Under the pieces are notes generated by a model that was not told where the DNA came from, did not search any database, and saw nothing but the letters and a program-made list of their open reading frames with translations. The translations under genes were made by a program, and so were the position numbers. Positions 33,248-42,111 of a stretch of 64,000 nucleotides of DNA are shown piece after piece; the stretch's first letter is position 1, and each line of letters begins with the position of its first letter. Source of the stretch: CAVSQX01 sp963730225 (GTDB lineage: Bacteria > Planctomycetota > Phycisphaerae > Tepidisphaerales > Tepidisphaeraceae); NCBI GenBank assembly GCA_963730225.1, contig CAVSQX010000004.1:744001-808000 (forward strand), written 5' to 3'.

Positions 33248-34030
33248 ATGCGACCCGACGGACGTGCCAACGATCAATTGCGGCCGATCTCGATTCGCCG
33301 GCGATTCACGCAAACGCCGGGTGGATCGGTGCTGTGGAAGCAGGGGCAGACAATGGTTCTGTGCACGGCGTCGATTTCCAACGAGGTTCCGCCGTGGTTC
33401 GGGCCGGATCGGCCCGGTGGGTGGATCACGGCGGAATATGTGATGCTTCCGGCCTCAACGCCGCAGCGGAAACCGTGGCCGAAAATTGGGCACACGGATT
33501 CACGGGGTACGGAGATTCAGCGGCTGATTGGGCGGGTTTTGCGATCGGCGATCGATCTGTCGAAGATCGGGCCGCACACGGTTGCGATCGATTGCCAGGT
33601 TCTCCAGGCCGACGGCGGCACTCGAACCGCCGCTATCTGCGGGGCGTATGTGGCGTTGGTGGATGCTTTGGCGACGCTTCCGGCGAAGCTTTCGGGTCCC
33701 CAAAATCCGTCGGATGCGGTAAAATTCCCGGCACGGTATGACGCGGCAAATTACCAGCCGGCCAAAGCCATTGCCACGGCGGTGGCGGCGGTGAGCGTGG
33801 GGCTGGTCGACGGCGAAGAACGGCTCGATCTGGATTATTTTGACGACTCCCGGGCCGAGGTGGATATGAATGTGGCACTGACTGCCCGGGGCGATTTTGT
33901 GGAGATTCAGGGAGCGGCGGAAAATGGCGGTTCGTTCGACCGGGATAGAATGAATCGGTTGTTGGATTTGGCCGTTGCCGGCTGCGGCAAATTGATCGCC
34001 TTGCAGAGCGAGGCCTTGGCCGGCGGGTAA
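33248..34030 (+). CDS. rph: Ribonuclease PH
   Basis: 260 residues from ATG 33248, with GGAG immediately upstream. Starts 'MRPDGRANDQLRPISI', followed by 'GSVLWKQGQTMVLCTASISN', 'GTEIQRLIGRVLRSAIDL' (phosphate/tRNA-binding Arg residues), 'TVAIDCQVLQADGGTRTAAI' and 'LDYFDDSRAEVDMNVALT' (catalytic Asp pair), ending 'EIQGAAENGGSFDRDRM'. This is a phosphorolytic 3' exonuclease for tRNA 3' trimming, cytoplasmic. Its partner role is consistent with rdgB two genes downstream, a common rph-rdgB pairing, here with a lipoprotein gene between. Confidence 0.95.
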   Translation: MRPDGRANDQLRPISIRRRFTQTPGGSVLWKQGQTMVLCTASISNEVPPWFGPDRPGGWITAEYVMLPASTPQRKPWPKIGHTDSRGTEIQRLIGRVLRSAIDLSKIGPHTVAIDCQVLQADGGTRTAAICGAYVALVDALATLPAKLSGPQNPSDAVKFPARYDAANYQPAKAIATAVAAVSVGLVDGEERLDLDYFDDSRAEVDMNVALTARGDFVEIQGAAENGGSFDRDRMNRLLDLAVAGCGKLIALQSEALAGG

Positions 34031-34049
34031 TTCGATTGGGAGTTCTGCC

Positions 34050-35048
34050 ATGATTCGGCATATCTTTTTTTGCCTGATCGTCGGCTCCGTTCTGACGGCG
34101 TGTTCTTCGAACAGTCGACCCAACGGACCTGGTGGGTCGTCCGCGAATTTCAATGCGGAGATGCCGACGGCGCCGGAAGGGGCGGAGATCACGATTTACT
34201 GCCAGGCGTTTAGTGGGCCGGATCACGTGGCCGAATCGCAGACCGCGCGGCAGGCGCTAATGACGGGCTCGGCATTGAAGAACTGGTACGTCGTGCACTC
34301 GGCGGATCACAGCGTTCTGTATTATGGATTTTATGCGACAACCGATCAGGCCAAGACGGATCTCCTGGCGATCAAAACGCTGATGGATTCGCAAGGGTTT
34401 CGACCGTTTCAGAATGCGATGTCGGAGCCGATAGATTCGCCGGATCCGCAGGCGAATCCGGCTTGGGATTTGTCGCGCAGCGGCGGCTGGTACTCGTTGG
34501 AGATAGCGGTCTTCAAGGATAATCCGATGCGGAAGGAGGCGGCCGTCGACGCGGTGCGTGAGTTCCGAAAAGAGGGAGTGGAAGCGTATTACTTTCACGA
34601 TCAGAATTCCAGCGTGGTGTGCATCGGCTCGTGGCCGAAGGAAGCGGCGCGTGAGAATCAGCCCGATCAGCAGAACGACAATCCGGATACACCGCTGCTG
34701 GTTACGGACGCGCCGCTCCCGGAGCAGGCGGCGGCGAAATTGGACCAGCGAGGCTGGAAGGCGGTGGCGCCGCAATTTGAGCCGCTGGATCCAACGATGA
34801 TCCAGGCCAAGCAGAATTACCCGGAATTCGCCGTCAATGGGATGACGCCGACGTTGCGCCGAACCGATCCGGCCACGGGAAAGGACGTGCTGGTGCCCGC
34901 TCCGTCTTTTTTTGTGCGGGTTCCGCACGATGAGTCGACCGAAATCAACACCGCTTCGCAGCAACCTTCGCAGCAACCCACGCCGATGGTGGTGCCGCAG
35001 CCAGCGGCAAAACCGGGGATCGGTGATTTGAAATCGATTCCGGATTGA
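34050..35048 (+). CDS. Lipoprotein with possible SPOR-like repeats, hypothetical
   Basis: 332 residues. Lipoprotein signal 'HIFFCLIVGSVLTACSS' with lipidated Cys18. Two similar beta-alpha segments, 'ITIYCQAFSGPDHVAESQTA...WYVVHSADHSVLYYGFYATT' and 'WYSLEIAVFKDNPMRKEAAV...AYYFHDQNSSVVCIGSWPKE', look like SPOR-type folds (aromatic strand, basic helix, 'V-x-x-G-x-x' strand). The tail is Pro/Gln-rich. Inserted between rph and rdgB. Possible peptidoglycan binding is inference from fold resemblance only. Confidence 0.62.
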   Translation: MIRHIFFCLIVGSVLTACSSNSRPNGPGGSSANFNAEMPTAPEGAEITIYCQAFSGPDHVAESQTARQALMTGSALKNWYVVHSADHSVLYYGFYATTDQAKTDLLAIKTLMDSQGFRPFQNAMSEPIDSPDPQANPAWDLSRSGGWYSLEIAVFKDNPMRKEAAVDAVREFRKEGVEAYYFHDQNSSVVCIGSWPKEAARENQPDQQNDNPDTPLLVTDAPLPEQAAAKLDQRGWKAVAPQFEPLDPTMIQAKQNYPEFAVNGMTPTLRRTDPATGKDVLVPAPSFFVRVPHDESTEINTASQQPSQQPTPMVVPQPAAKPGIGDLKSIPD

Positions 35049-35051
35049 ACG

Positions 35052-35678
35052 ATGGAAATGCTGCTGGCCACAGGCAATGCCGCAAAGGCGCGGGAGTTTT
35101 CCGATCTGCTCGGCGGCGATCGATTCGAGTGGCGGCGGTTGAGCGATTTTGCTCCGGTGGCCTGCGTGGAGGAAACCGGCAGCAGCTTTCGGGGCAATGC
35201 GGTTCTGAAAGCCAGCGGGTATGCGAGGACTTTTGGCCTATGGACGTTGGCCGACGACAGCGGCTTGGAGGTTGATGCCTTGGGCGGCCAGCCCGGAGTT
35301 CACAGCGCCCGCTGGGCGATGATGCACAACGCGGGCCGAGGGGATATCGACAACAACCGCCTGTTACTACAGCAATTACAGAACGTGCCGGACGGGCACA
35401 GGAGCGGCCGGTTTGTTTGCGTTCTGGCGTTGGCCGATCCATCGGGGCGAGTTTTGTTGACCGTGGGCGACTCGGTGGAAGGGCGAATACTTCGCGCTGC
35501 TGTGGGCGAAAACGGATTCGGGTATGATCCCCTCTTCTACGTCGATGCGTTAGAGCGAACGACCGCGCAGTTGCCGCCGCAAGAGAAGCATCAGATCAGC
35601 CATCGCGGAAAAGCGGTCGGCCGGCTGAAGAAATGGTTGGACGAAATCGACTTGGCCGCCGCGAGCGGCCGAGGGTAA
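35052..35678 (+). CDS. rdgB: Non-canonical purine NTP pyrophosphatase (RdgB/HAM1)
   Basis: 208 residues. 'MLLATGNAAKAREFSDLL' at the N-terminus carries the T/S-x-N-x-x-K-x-x-E motif. 'TWTLADDSGLEVDALGGQPG' type sequence (read here as FGLWTLADDSGLEVDALG) has the catalytic DDSG-L-x-V-D and 'VHSARWA'. 'GENGFGYDPLFYV' and 'HQISHRGKAV' complete the Ham1 set. It hydrolyses ITP, dITP and XTP to monophosphates. Starts 3 nt after the lipoprotein stop, so in one operon with rph. Confidence 0.94.
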   Translation: MEMLLATGNAAKAREFSDLLGGDRFEWRRLSDFAPVACVEETGSSFRGNAVLKASGYARTFGLWTLADDSGLEVDALGGQPGVHSARWAMMHNAGRGDIDNNRLLLQQLQNVPDGHRSGRFVCVLALADPSGRVLLTVGDSVEGRILRAAVGENGFGYDPLFYVDALERTTAQLPPQEKHQISHRGKAVGRLKKWLDEIDLAAASGRG

Positions 35679-35687
35679 GAGAAAACT

Positions 35688-36104
35688 ATGAGTCGGATTC
35701 TGATCGCCGTGAGCAGTCCATGGGCTGCGCAGAAAGTGGTCGAACCGCTGGCGGAACTGGCCAAGCGGATATCGGCCGAAGTGCTGGTGGTTCATGTATC
35801 GCGTCCCAGCGGTGGGCAGATGCGCGAGCAGGAGCAGGTGGACGGTGAAGCGGCCATCAGCCTGCTTCGAGAAAAACTGGCGGAAAAGCAGATACCGGTG
35901 CAGACACTTCTGATGTTCAGCGACGACATCGCCCGGGCGGTGTTGAACACGGCCGCCGAGCGCGAGGTGACGCTGATCGTGCTGGGATTAACGGGCAAAA
36001 ATGTTTTCGCCCGACTGCTGGCGGGGAATGTGCCGGTCGAGTTGATCAAGAACACCAAGATTCCCGTCCTGCTGCTACCGCCCGATTTTTCCGGGACGAT
36101 TTAA
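35688..36104 (+). CDS. Universal stress protein (UspA family)
   Basis: 138 residues, single Usp domain. 'RILIAVSSPWAAQKVVEPLA' starts the fold; 'EVTLIVLGLTGKNVFARLLA' then 'GNVPVELIKNTKIPVLLL' is the ATP-binding Usp end (G-2x-G-9x-G-S/T type, here degenerate as GLTGKNVFARLLAGNV). Cytoplasmic, role unknown. Lies 9 nt after rdgB and 4 nt before the GH39 gene. Confidence 0.85.
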   Translation: MSRILIAVSSPWAAQKVVEPLAELAKRISAEVLVVHVSRPSGGQMREQEQVDGEAAISLLREKLAEKQIPVQTLLMFSDDIARAVLNTAAEREVTLIVLGLTGKNVFARLLAGNVPVELIKNTKIPVLLLPPDFSGTI

Positions 36105-36108
36105 CTCG

Positions 36109-37798
36109 ATGATCCGATTCGGCCTGCCGCTGATTCTCTTGCTCGCTTCGGTCTGCGGCGCGGCCGAGGAATTTCCCGTCACCATTCAGGTTTCCGCTGC
36201 CCGATCGCTGGGCCCGGTTACGCCGATCTGGCGATTCTTCGGCTACGACGAAGCCAATTACACGTACATGAAAGACGGCCGCAAGCTGCTGGGCGAACTG
36301 GGGCAGTTGGGCGGCTCATCGACTGATTCGCCGCAGGTGTTTATTCGCTGTCACCACTTGATGACCAGCGGTGATGGCGCGCCGGCGCTGAAATGGAGTT
36401 CGACGAACATCTACACGCAGGACGCGCAAGGGAACGCCGTGTACGACTGGACGATTGTCGATCGGATCTTCGACACGTACCGGCAGAACGGACTTCGGCC
36501 GTACGCGGAAATCGGTTTCATGCCGCAGGCCTTGTCGATCCATCCGCAGAATTATCCGCAACATCCACCGCCGGACAAAATGGCTCCGGTCGATGCGGGG
36601 CAGGCGTATCCGCCAAGCGATTACAACAAGTGGGCCGAGTTGGTGTTCCGATGGGTGCGGCACTGCGTCGATCGCTACGGCGCCGACGAGGTAAAGAATT
36701 GGTATTGGGAAGTCTGGAACGAGCCGAACATTTCCTACTGGCACGGCGGGGCAGCGGAGTATTTCAAGCTGTACGATTATTCAGTGGATGCCGTGCGGCG
36801 GGCGTTGCCGGAGGCGCGGGTGGGCGGGCCCGAAACCGCGGGCGGACCGGGCGGACCGTTTTTGCACGATTTTCTTCAGCATTGCGCGAACGGCGTCAAC
36901 GCGGTGACGGGCGAAACCGGCGCGCCGCTTGATTTCATTTCCTTTCACGCCAAGGGACGGCCGACAACCGTCGATGGGCACATCCGAATGGGGATGTCCA
37001 ATCAATTGCACGATATCAACGGGGCGTTTGCGGTTATTGCGTCTTTTCCGCAGTTCAAGGACAAGCCCATCGTCATCGGCGAATCCGACCCCGAAGGATT
37101 GCGCCGCCTGCCGCGGCCCTCAAACCGATTACCGCAATGGCACCATGTATTCCAGCTACACCGCCGCGGTCTTTCCACGAAAAATAGAATTGGCCCAGAA
37201 ATATGGCGTGAATCTTCAAGGGGCTTTGACGTGGGCGTTTGAATTTGAGAATCAGCCGTATTTCGCTGGCTTCCGCGCACTGGCCACCAATGGCATTGAT
37301 TTGCCGGTCCTAAACGTGTTTCGCATGATGGCCCGGATGAGTGGTCAGCGGCTGGCGGTGCAGAGCAGTGGAGGGCAGGATCTCGCGTCGATTCTGGCCC
37401 ACGGCGTGCGCGGCGAGGCGGACGTCTCAGCCGCGGCGAGCTTGGACGCAAAGCACCTGGCTGTGATTGTGTGGCACTACCACGACGACGATTTGCCCGG
37501 CCCGGATGCGGCCGTCGATTTGGAAATCAGCGGCTTGCCGCAGGCCTGGAGTTTGGCCCGAGTTGAGCAATTTCGCGTCGATGCCAACCACAGCAACTCA
37601 TTTGCCGCCTGGAAACAAATGGGATCACCCCAGCCTCCCACCCCCGAACAGCAAGCCGCCCTCGAATCGGCGGGCCATCTTGCCCAGCTAAACGATCCCC
37701 AGATAGTTCAATTAGCCGGTCGGAGCATTTCCCTCCATTTGGACCTGCCACGACAGGGGGTTTCCTTGCTTATATTCGAACGGAAACCCGCTCCATGA
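36109..37798 (+). CDS. Secreted GH39-like beta-xylosidase, frame-interrupted near 37099
   Basis: Signal peptide at 1-19 ('GLPLILLLASVCGAAEE'). The GH39 barrel has the acid/base Glu205 in 'YWEVWNEPNISYW' and nucleophile Glu325 in 'PIVIGESDPEG'. Directly after EG the frame must move by one base (extra T at 37099/37100) to continue as CAACRGPQTDYRNGTMYSS, then 'GALTWAFEFENQPYFAGFRA' and 'NGIDLPVLNVFRMMARM', which are GH39 hallmarks. Repaired length is 562 residues. Expected to release xylose from xylo-oligosaccharides outside the cytoplasm. Sits 4 nt after the Usp gene. Confidence 0.8.
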
Positions 37799-37858
37799 GC
37801 CAGCGTAGGTCATCGAGAATGTAATGAGCGGTTTATGCAAATTAATGCCGAAAATATG

Positions 37859-37886
37859 TTGCATTCGGCATCCTTTGGCGTACATT
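37859..37886 (+). promoter_or_regulatory. Promoter of PEP-CTERM gene 1
   Basis: TTGCAT (37859-37864), 16-bp spacer, TACATT (37881-37886). The same elements with the same spacing occur 1100 bp downstream before gene 2. About 35 bp upstream of the -35 is also similar between copies (GTTTATGCAAATT / GTTTACGCGAATT, then TGCCGAA). Confidence 0.65.
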
Positions 37887-37892
37887 GAAGGG

Positions 37893-37992
37893 GTAGCTGG
37901 GTAGACAAACCCATCTATGCGGCTACGGAGTGGATGCTGTGTTTAAGGAATGGGATTTTACTGCATTGGTAAAGCCTTGATCGGCAACCAAT
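37893..37992 (+). promoter_or_regulatory. Conserved structured 5' leader, copy 1
   Basis: Helix A: GTAGC (37893-37897) with GCTAC (37922-37926), enclosing TGGGTAGACAAACCCA. Helix B, just before the SD: ATTGGT (37965-37970) with ACCAAT (37987-37992), continuing inside as GCC/GGC. The SD GGAGGGA follows at 38002-38008. Copy 2 at 38993-39091 keeps both helices, with a compensatory change in helix A. It matches no riboswitch class I know. Confidence 0.55.
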
Positions 37993-38014
37993 TAAACCGG
38001 TGGAGGGAATAGCA

Positions 38015-38764
38015 ATGGGGATTCGAGAGAGCCTCTTCAATCGTATTCTTGCAAATCACCCACTACGAGTTGCCGCATTGGCGGCAGTTGCGTTGTTGAT
38101 TCCTCACAGCCAAGCCCAAGCTGGGTTAGTGCTGGATTTTGATAACAATGCAGTGGTAGTCAACGATAATGGCCCCGGCGACAACAATCCCGCTGTGGGC
38201 CAAATCTCGACCAATTCCACCATTGCCGGCTTCGGAGTTCAAATTTCCGTGGCAGAGTCCAATGCTCCCGGCACCAGCACGGACGGCGTTCTTCAAATCC
38301 AATCGGTGGACATTCAGAACGTCAGCGCCAGTGCGCAGGCCACATTGACAATTCGGCTGAGCCAGGATGGCTACACGCTCCCCGGCGGGGCGAGTTCACC
38401 CATGCTTTTGGGCAGCGCCATGGCCGGCACGTTCACCAGCGCGGGCAATACGGATTCGGTGCAGTTCCGGAGCTTCGCCGATCCGGCAAACGGTATTCCG
38501 GCCGGGCCAGTCTCCACGGGCAACCTGAGCTTCACGAACACGCTCGGTGGTGTTGGGCCAAACCCATTTAATGGCGGCAATACCCAGAATTGGACGCGTG
38601 GAGCGGGGTTGTACTCATTGACCAGTATTGCCACCGTGACGCTGTCGCTCGGTGGGATCGCCAATATTTCTGGCAGTGCAACAGCGACCGCAGTACCCGA
38701 GCCTGTCTTTAGCATCGGTGCTATGGTCGCCGTCGGATTGCTGGGACGCCGCCGACGGAGTTGA
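38015..38764 (+). CDS. PEP-CTERM sorting-domain protein, paralog 1
   Basis: 249 residues from ATG 38015 (SD GGAGGGA 6 nt upstream). Long signal peptide 'VAALAAVALLIPHSQAQAG' at about 27-45. The mature part is Asn/Thr/Gly-rich beta sequence ('LTIRLSQDGYTLPGGASSPM'). C-terminus is VPEPVFSIGAMVAVGLLGRR then RRS: the PEP motif, hydrophobic helix and basic tail recognised by exosortase, which removes the tail and attaches the protein to the envelope. No exosortase gene is in the window. About 55-60% identical by eye to paralog 2, with duplicated promoter and leader. Surface or matrix protein of unknown function. Confidence 0.88.
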   Translation: MGIRESLFNRILANHPLRVAALAAVALLIPHSQAQAGLVLDFDNNAVVVNDNGPGDNNPAVGQISTNSTIAGFGVQISVAESNAPGTSTDGVLQIQSVDIQNVSASAQATLTIRLSQDGYTLPGGASSPMLLGSAMAGTFTSAGNTDSVQFRSFADPANGIPAGPVSTGNLSFTNTLGGVGPNPFNGGNTQNWTRGAGLYSLTSIATVTLSLGGIANISGSATATAVPEPVFSIGAMVAVGLLGRRRRS

Positions 38765-38958
38765 GTCCGGCGATCACCCATCTTGCCCAGTTATACAATT
38801 CTCTTGGGGCGCGTTGGTTGGGGGTGGGAGATTCTCCACGATGATTCGCCGCGAATGCGGATTTCGCTGCGGAAATTCGCAGAAAAGACGGGCGAAAAAA
38901 CGATAGTGTTTGTGAAACGTAAATTGAGACGTTTACGCGAATTCTTGCCGAATTTCTG

Positions 38959-38986
38959 TTGCATTCGATCTCTATTTGCGTAAATT
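38959..38986 (+). promoter_or_regulatory. Promoter of PEP-CTERM gene 2
   Basis: TTGCAT (38959-38964), 16-bp spacer, TAAATT (38981-38986): same geometry as copy 1, and the distance from -10 to the ATG differs by only 1 nt (128 versus 129). The spacer 38765-38958 upstream shows no gene or clear terminator. Confidence 0.65.
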
Positions 38987-38992
38987 GTGGTG

Positions 38993-39091
38993 GTGGCTGG
39001 GTAGAGAAGTCTGTTTATGCAGCCGCGGAGCCGAAATTGAGTTGTGGACTGGGAGATTAACGCATTGGTAAAGCCTTGGCAGGCAGCCAAT
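38993..39091 (+). promoter_or_regulatory. Conserved structured 5' leader, copy 2
   Basis: Helix A: GTGGC (38993-38997) with GCCGC (39022-39026). Relative to copy 1 the third pair changes from A-U to G-C and the second from U-A to U-G. Helix B: ATTGGT (39064-39069) with GCCAAT (39086-39091), loop 'AAAGCCTTGGCAGGCA'. Conserved single-stranded parts include GCTGGGTAGA, TATGC and CGGAG. Confidence 0.55.
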
Positions 39092-39113
39092 TACCTTGGT
39101 GGAGGGAAATGCC

Positions 39114-39863
39114 ATGGAGAGTCAGAAAAGTCTGTTGAAGCGAGTCACTGTCAATCGCCCAATGCGGGTGGCGGCGCTGGCGGGGGCGGCAATGCTGCTT
39201 TCGCATGGTTCAGCCCAAGCTGGGCTCGTACTGGACTTCAACAACAACGCACTGATTGTCACCGACAATGGGCCCGGCGATAGTGACAGTAACATCGGTG
39301 AGATCTCCACGGTTAGCAGCATCGGGGGCTTTGGAGTACAGATTACAGTCAGTGAGGCCAATTCTCCGGGTAATGCCACCGATGGCACGCTCCAGATTCA
39401 GTCTCTGGACATCACCAACGACAATCCCGGTCCTGCAACGTTGACGATTCGAGTAAGCGATAACGGATACACGCTTCCCGGCGGCGCGGCTACTCCCATG
39501 CTTCTGGGCAGCGCGATGGGCGGAACGTTCACGAATGCCGGAGTCGGGGATACCGTGCAATTTCAAAGCTTTGCCGATCCCGCCAACGCCCAACCAGCCA
39601 CGGCGGTGTCGACTGCCGACCTCACCTTCACCAATCCCAGCACAAGTGCTACTCCGAACTCATTCAGCGGCAACAACAACCAACCATGGATACGCGGCGC
39701 TGGGGCTTATTCAATGACGAGTATTTCAATCGTCACGCTCTCGCCCAATGCGACCGCAAATATTTCCGGCAGCACGACGGCCACGACGACGGTGCCCGAA
39801 CCTATCTTTGGCGCCGCCGGCCTGCTGGCGGTTGGATTGCTCGGTCGCCGCCGACGGCATTGA
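39114..39863 (+). CDS. PEP-CTERM sorting-domain protein, paralog 2
   Basis: 249 residues from ATG 39114 (SD GGAGGGA at 39101-39107). Signal 'VAALAGAAMLLSHGSAQAG', mature sequence with the same motifs as paralog 1 ('LVLDFNNNALIVTDNGPGDS', 'VRVSDNGYTLPGGAATPM'-like), and C-terminal VPEPIFGAAGLLAVGLLGRR then RRH for exosortase sorting. Same length as paralog 1, so a recent tandem duplication including the regulatory region is likely. A bidirectional terminator follows. Confidence 0.88.
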   Translation: MESQKSLLKRVTVNRPMRVAALAGAAMLLSHGSAQAGLVLDFNNNALIVTDNGPGDSDSNIGEISTVSSIGGFGVQITVSEANSPGNATDGTLQIQSLDITNDNPGPATLTIRVSDNGYTLPGGAATPMLLGSAMGGTFTNAGVGDTVQFQSFADPANAQPATAVSTADLTFTNPSTSATPNSFSGNNNQPWIRGAGAYSMTSISIVTLSPNATANISGSTTATTTVPEPIFGAAGLLAVGLLGRRRRH

Positions 39864-39895
39864 CTAGATCGGCCGACCATCCTGAGAAAAACACC

Positions 39896-39921
39896 ACGGC
39901 GCCGGCGAAAACCGGGGCCGT
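39896..39921. terminator. Bidirectional rho-independent terminator between PEP-CTERM gene 2 and speA
   Basis: ACGGCGCCGG, loop CGAAAA, CCGGGGCCGT: 10-bp stem with one mismatch. The plus-strand tail is TTTGCTTG; the minus-strand tail is GGTGTTTTTCTC. It lies between convergent stops at 39863 and 39964. Confidence 0.75.
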
Positions 39922-39963
39922 TTGCTTGCGCTAAAAAATGCGTTTGATCCTGCGACCGGTGAT

Positions 39964-42018
39964 CTATTCCAAGTACGTGTATCCTTCCAAGCCATTCTCG
40001 TAAAACTTCAGCAGCACGCGAGATTCATCGATGGTCAGCTTCTGGTCGCGCAGCGCCCGTTCGACGCTTTTTCGCATGGCCCGCTTCAAATCGTCGGCCG
40101 AGAACTGCACGTATTGCAACACCTCGCGCACCGTGTCGCCTTCGACCACTTCGTCCACCGCGAATCGCCCCGTTTCGTCGACGCTGACGTGAACGGCGTT
40201 GGTGTCGCCCAGCAGGTTGTGCAAATCGCCCAGGATTTCCTGATACGCGCCGACCAGAAACGCCGCCAAGAAATAATCGCTTCCATCGTAAGGATGCAGC
40301 TCCAGTACGCTTTTCACCCGCCGGCGATCGATGAACCGATCCACTTTCCCGTCGCTGTCGCAGGTGATGTCGGCTAGAATTCCACGGCAGGTCGGCTCTT
40401 CCTTGAGCCGATGAATGGGCATGATCGGAAAAAGTTGATCGATCGCCCAGGAATCCGGCATCGACTGGAAGATCGAATAGTTGCAGAAATACGTGTCGGA
40501 CAACATCGCTTCCAAGCCCTCGAACTCATCGGGGACGTAATCCAGCTTGCGGATGATCGCAAGCACCTTCGAGCAGATGGCATAAAACAGCCGCTCGGCC
40601 AGACTGCGGTCTTCCAGCGTGCAGTATCCCAGGTTGAACAGGTTCAGGACGGCGTCTTTGCTGATCTGCCCGTCGTGATAATATTCCATGTAGTTCTGTT
40701 CGTTGATGCCTTGATACGTGTCGAACAAATTCACGACCGGCGCCGGCATGGCTTCGCGCTGTTCGTGGCTGAGGTTGTTGGGCACGTCGAAGCGGGCGAA
40801 TCCGCTCCAGCCCAGCACATTGAAAACCAGCACGCTGTGATGGGCCACCATCGCCCGGCCGGATTCGCTGATGATGGTCGGATGCTCGACGCCGCACTGG
40901 TCGCAGATTTCCTTGACGTGGAAGACGACGTCGTTGGCGTATTCCTGCAAGCCGTAATTTACGCTGGAGCCAAAATCGGTGTGCGAGCCGTCGTAGTCCA
41001 CGCCCAGTCCGCCGCCGACGTCGATCATCTGCAAGCCCGCGCCCGAGCGCTGCATTTCCACGTAAACCCGCACCAGTTCGATGATCGCATGTTTGATGTT
41101 GCGGATGTTGTTGATCTGGCTGCCCAGATGAAAGTGGAGCAGGTTCAGGCAATCGCCCATGCCGGCGCGGCGAAGATATTCGAGGGCTTCCATCACTTCG
41201 GAGATGAACAGGCCGAATTTGCTGCGGACGCCGCCGGATTGCTCCCAGCGTCCCGCCCCCTTGGCCGCAAGCTTCACCCGCACGCCGATGCTCGGCTTGA
41301 CGTTGTGCAGCTTGGCGTATTTGACGATCAATTCGAGCTCGCTGAATTTTTCGACGACGGGAATGATGTTCTTGCCGATTTTGGTCGCCAGAATGACGGC
41401 TTCGATGAACTCGTCATCCTTGAATCCGTTGCAGATGATCGGGGTGTTGTCGTCTTCCACCAGGGCCAGCACCGCCAGCAGTTCCGGCTTGCTGCCGGCT
41501 TCCAGGCCAAAGCCGTATTCCTTGCCGAACCCCTGGATTTCCTCGACGACATGCCGCTGCTGGTTCACCTTGATCGGATAAACGCAGCGATATTCACCTT
41601 TGTATTCGTGCTCTTTGATCGCGCTGGAAAACGCATCGTGCAGATTCTTGACGCGATGCCGCAGAATATCGGTGAAGCGCACCAGGATCGGCAGTGCGAT
41701 GTCGCGCTCGCGCAGTTCGTCGATCAACTTCTTCAAATCCACCGACAGCAGTGGATTCTGCATGGGATGCACGGCCACGTGCCCCTCGGAATTCACGGAG
41801 TAATAGCTGTTGCCCCATTGCTGAATGCCGTACAGCTTGGCGCTGTCGCTAAGCGACCAAACCTTCGGCGTCCCGTTGCCGTTTGGCGAAGCCGAACTCC
41901 CGGCGCCGGCCAGCGCTGATTTTTCCGCCGGGCTGATCTCCCCGTTGACCTGTGTTTCCGATCCAGCTTGCCCCTGCAAATCGATCGATGTTGTCATTTC
42001 TTCGTTCCAACTCCTCAT
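39964..42018 (-). CDS. speA: Biosynthetic arginine decarboxylase
   Basis: 684 residues (677 if ATG 41997 is used). PLP enzyme of alanine-racemase fold. The PLP Lys150 is in 'YRCVYPIKVNQQRHVVEEI', with 'GFGLEAGSKPELLAVLALV', 'LLHFHLGSQINNIRNIKHAI', 'IDVGGGLGVDYDGSHTD', 'SESGRAMVAHHSVLVFNVLG' and the C-terminal 'DITCDSDGKVDRFID' all typical of SpeA. It converts arginine to agmatine in the cytoplasm. The first about 50 residues are low-complexity and poorly conserved. First step of the putrescine route completed by aguA and aguB just upstream on the same strand. Confidence 0.95.
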   Translation of the reverse strand: MRSWNEEMTTSIDLQGQAGSETQVNGEISPAEKSALAGAGSSASPNGNGTPKVWSLSDSAKLYGIQQWGNSYYSVNSEGHVAVHPMQNPLLSVDLKKLIDELRERDIALPILVRFTDILRHRVKNLHDAFSSAIKEHEYKGEYRCVYPIKVNQQRHVVEEIQGFGKEYGFGLEAGSKPELLAVLALVEDDNTPIICNGFKDDEFIEAVILATKIGKNIIPVVEKFSELELIVKYAKLHNVKPSIGVRVKLAAKGAGRWEQSGGVRSKFGLFISEVMEALEYLRRAGMGDCLNLLHFHLGSQINNIRNIKHAIIELVRVYVEMQRSGAGLQMIDVGGGLGVDYDGSHTDFGSSVNYGLQEYANDVVFHVKEICDQCGVEHPTIISESGRAMVAHHSVLVFNVLGWSGFARFDVPNNLSHEQREAMPAPVVNLFDTYQGINEQNYMEYYHDGQISKDAVLNLFNLGYCTLEDRSLAERLFYAICSKVLAIIRKLDYVPDEFEGLEAMLSDTYFCNYSIFQSMPDSWAIDQLFPIMPIHRLKEEPTCRGILADITCDSDGKVDRFIDRRRVKSVLELHPYDGSDYFLAAFLVGAYQEILGDLHNLLGDTNAVHVSVDETGRFAVDEVVEGDTVREVLQYVQFSADDLKRAMRKSVERALRDQKLTIDESRVLLKFYENGLEGYTYLE

Positions 42019-42111
42019 GTCCGCCGACCTCGGCGGCTTTTGATGCGCAATCGTAGCATTATCGCGGCGAATTTTAACGAAAAAAAACGCAAATATTTTT
42101 TGGCCGCGCGC

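Noticed and set aside
37893..37992. GEMM (c-di-GMP-I) riboswitch in the PEP-CTERM leaders
   Set aside because: AAAGCC near helix B is superficially similar, but the conserved CACGCACAGGGCAAACC-like 5' core and the tetraloop-receptor arrangement are not present in either copy.
40411..41919. A 502-codon plus-strand frame opposite speA
   Set aside because: Antisense shadow of speA; no family features, and the minus strand is unambiguous.
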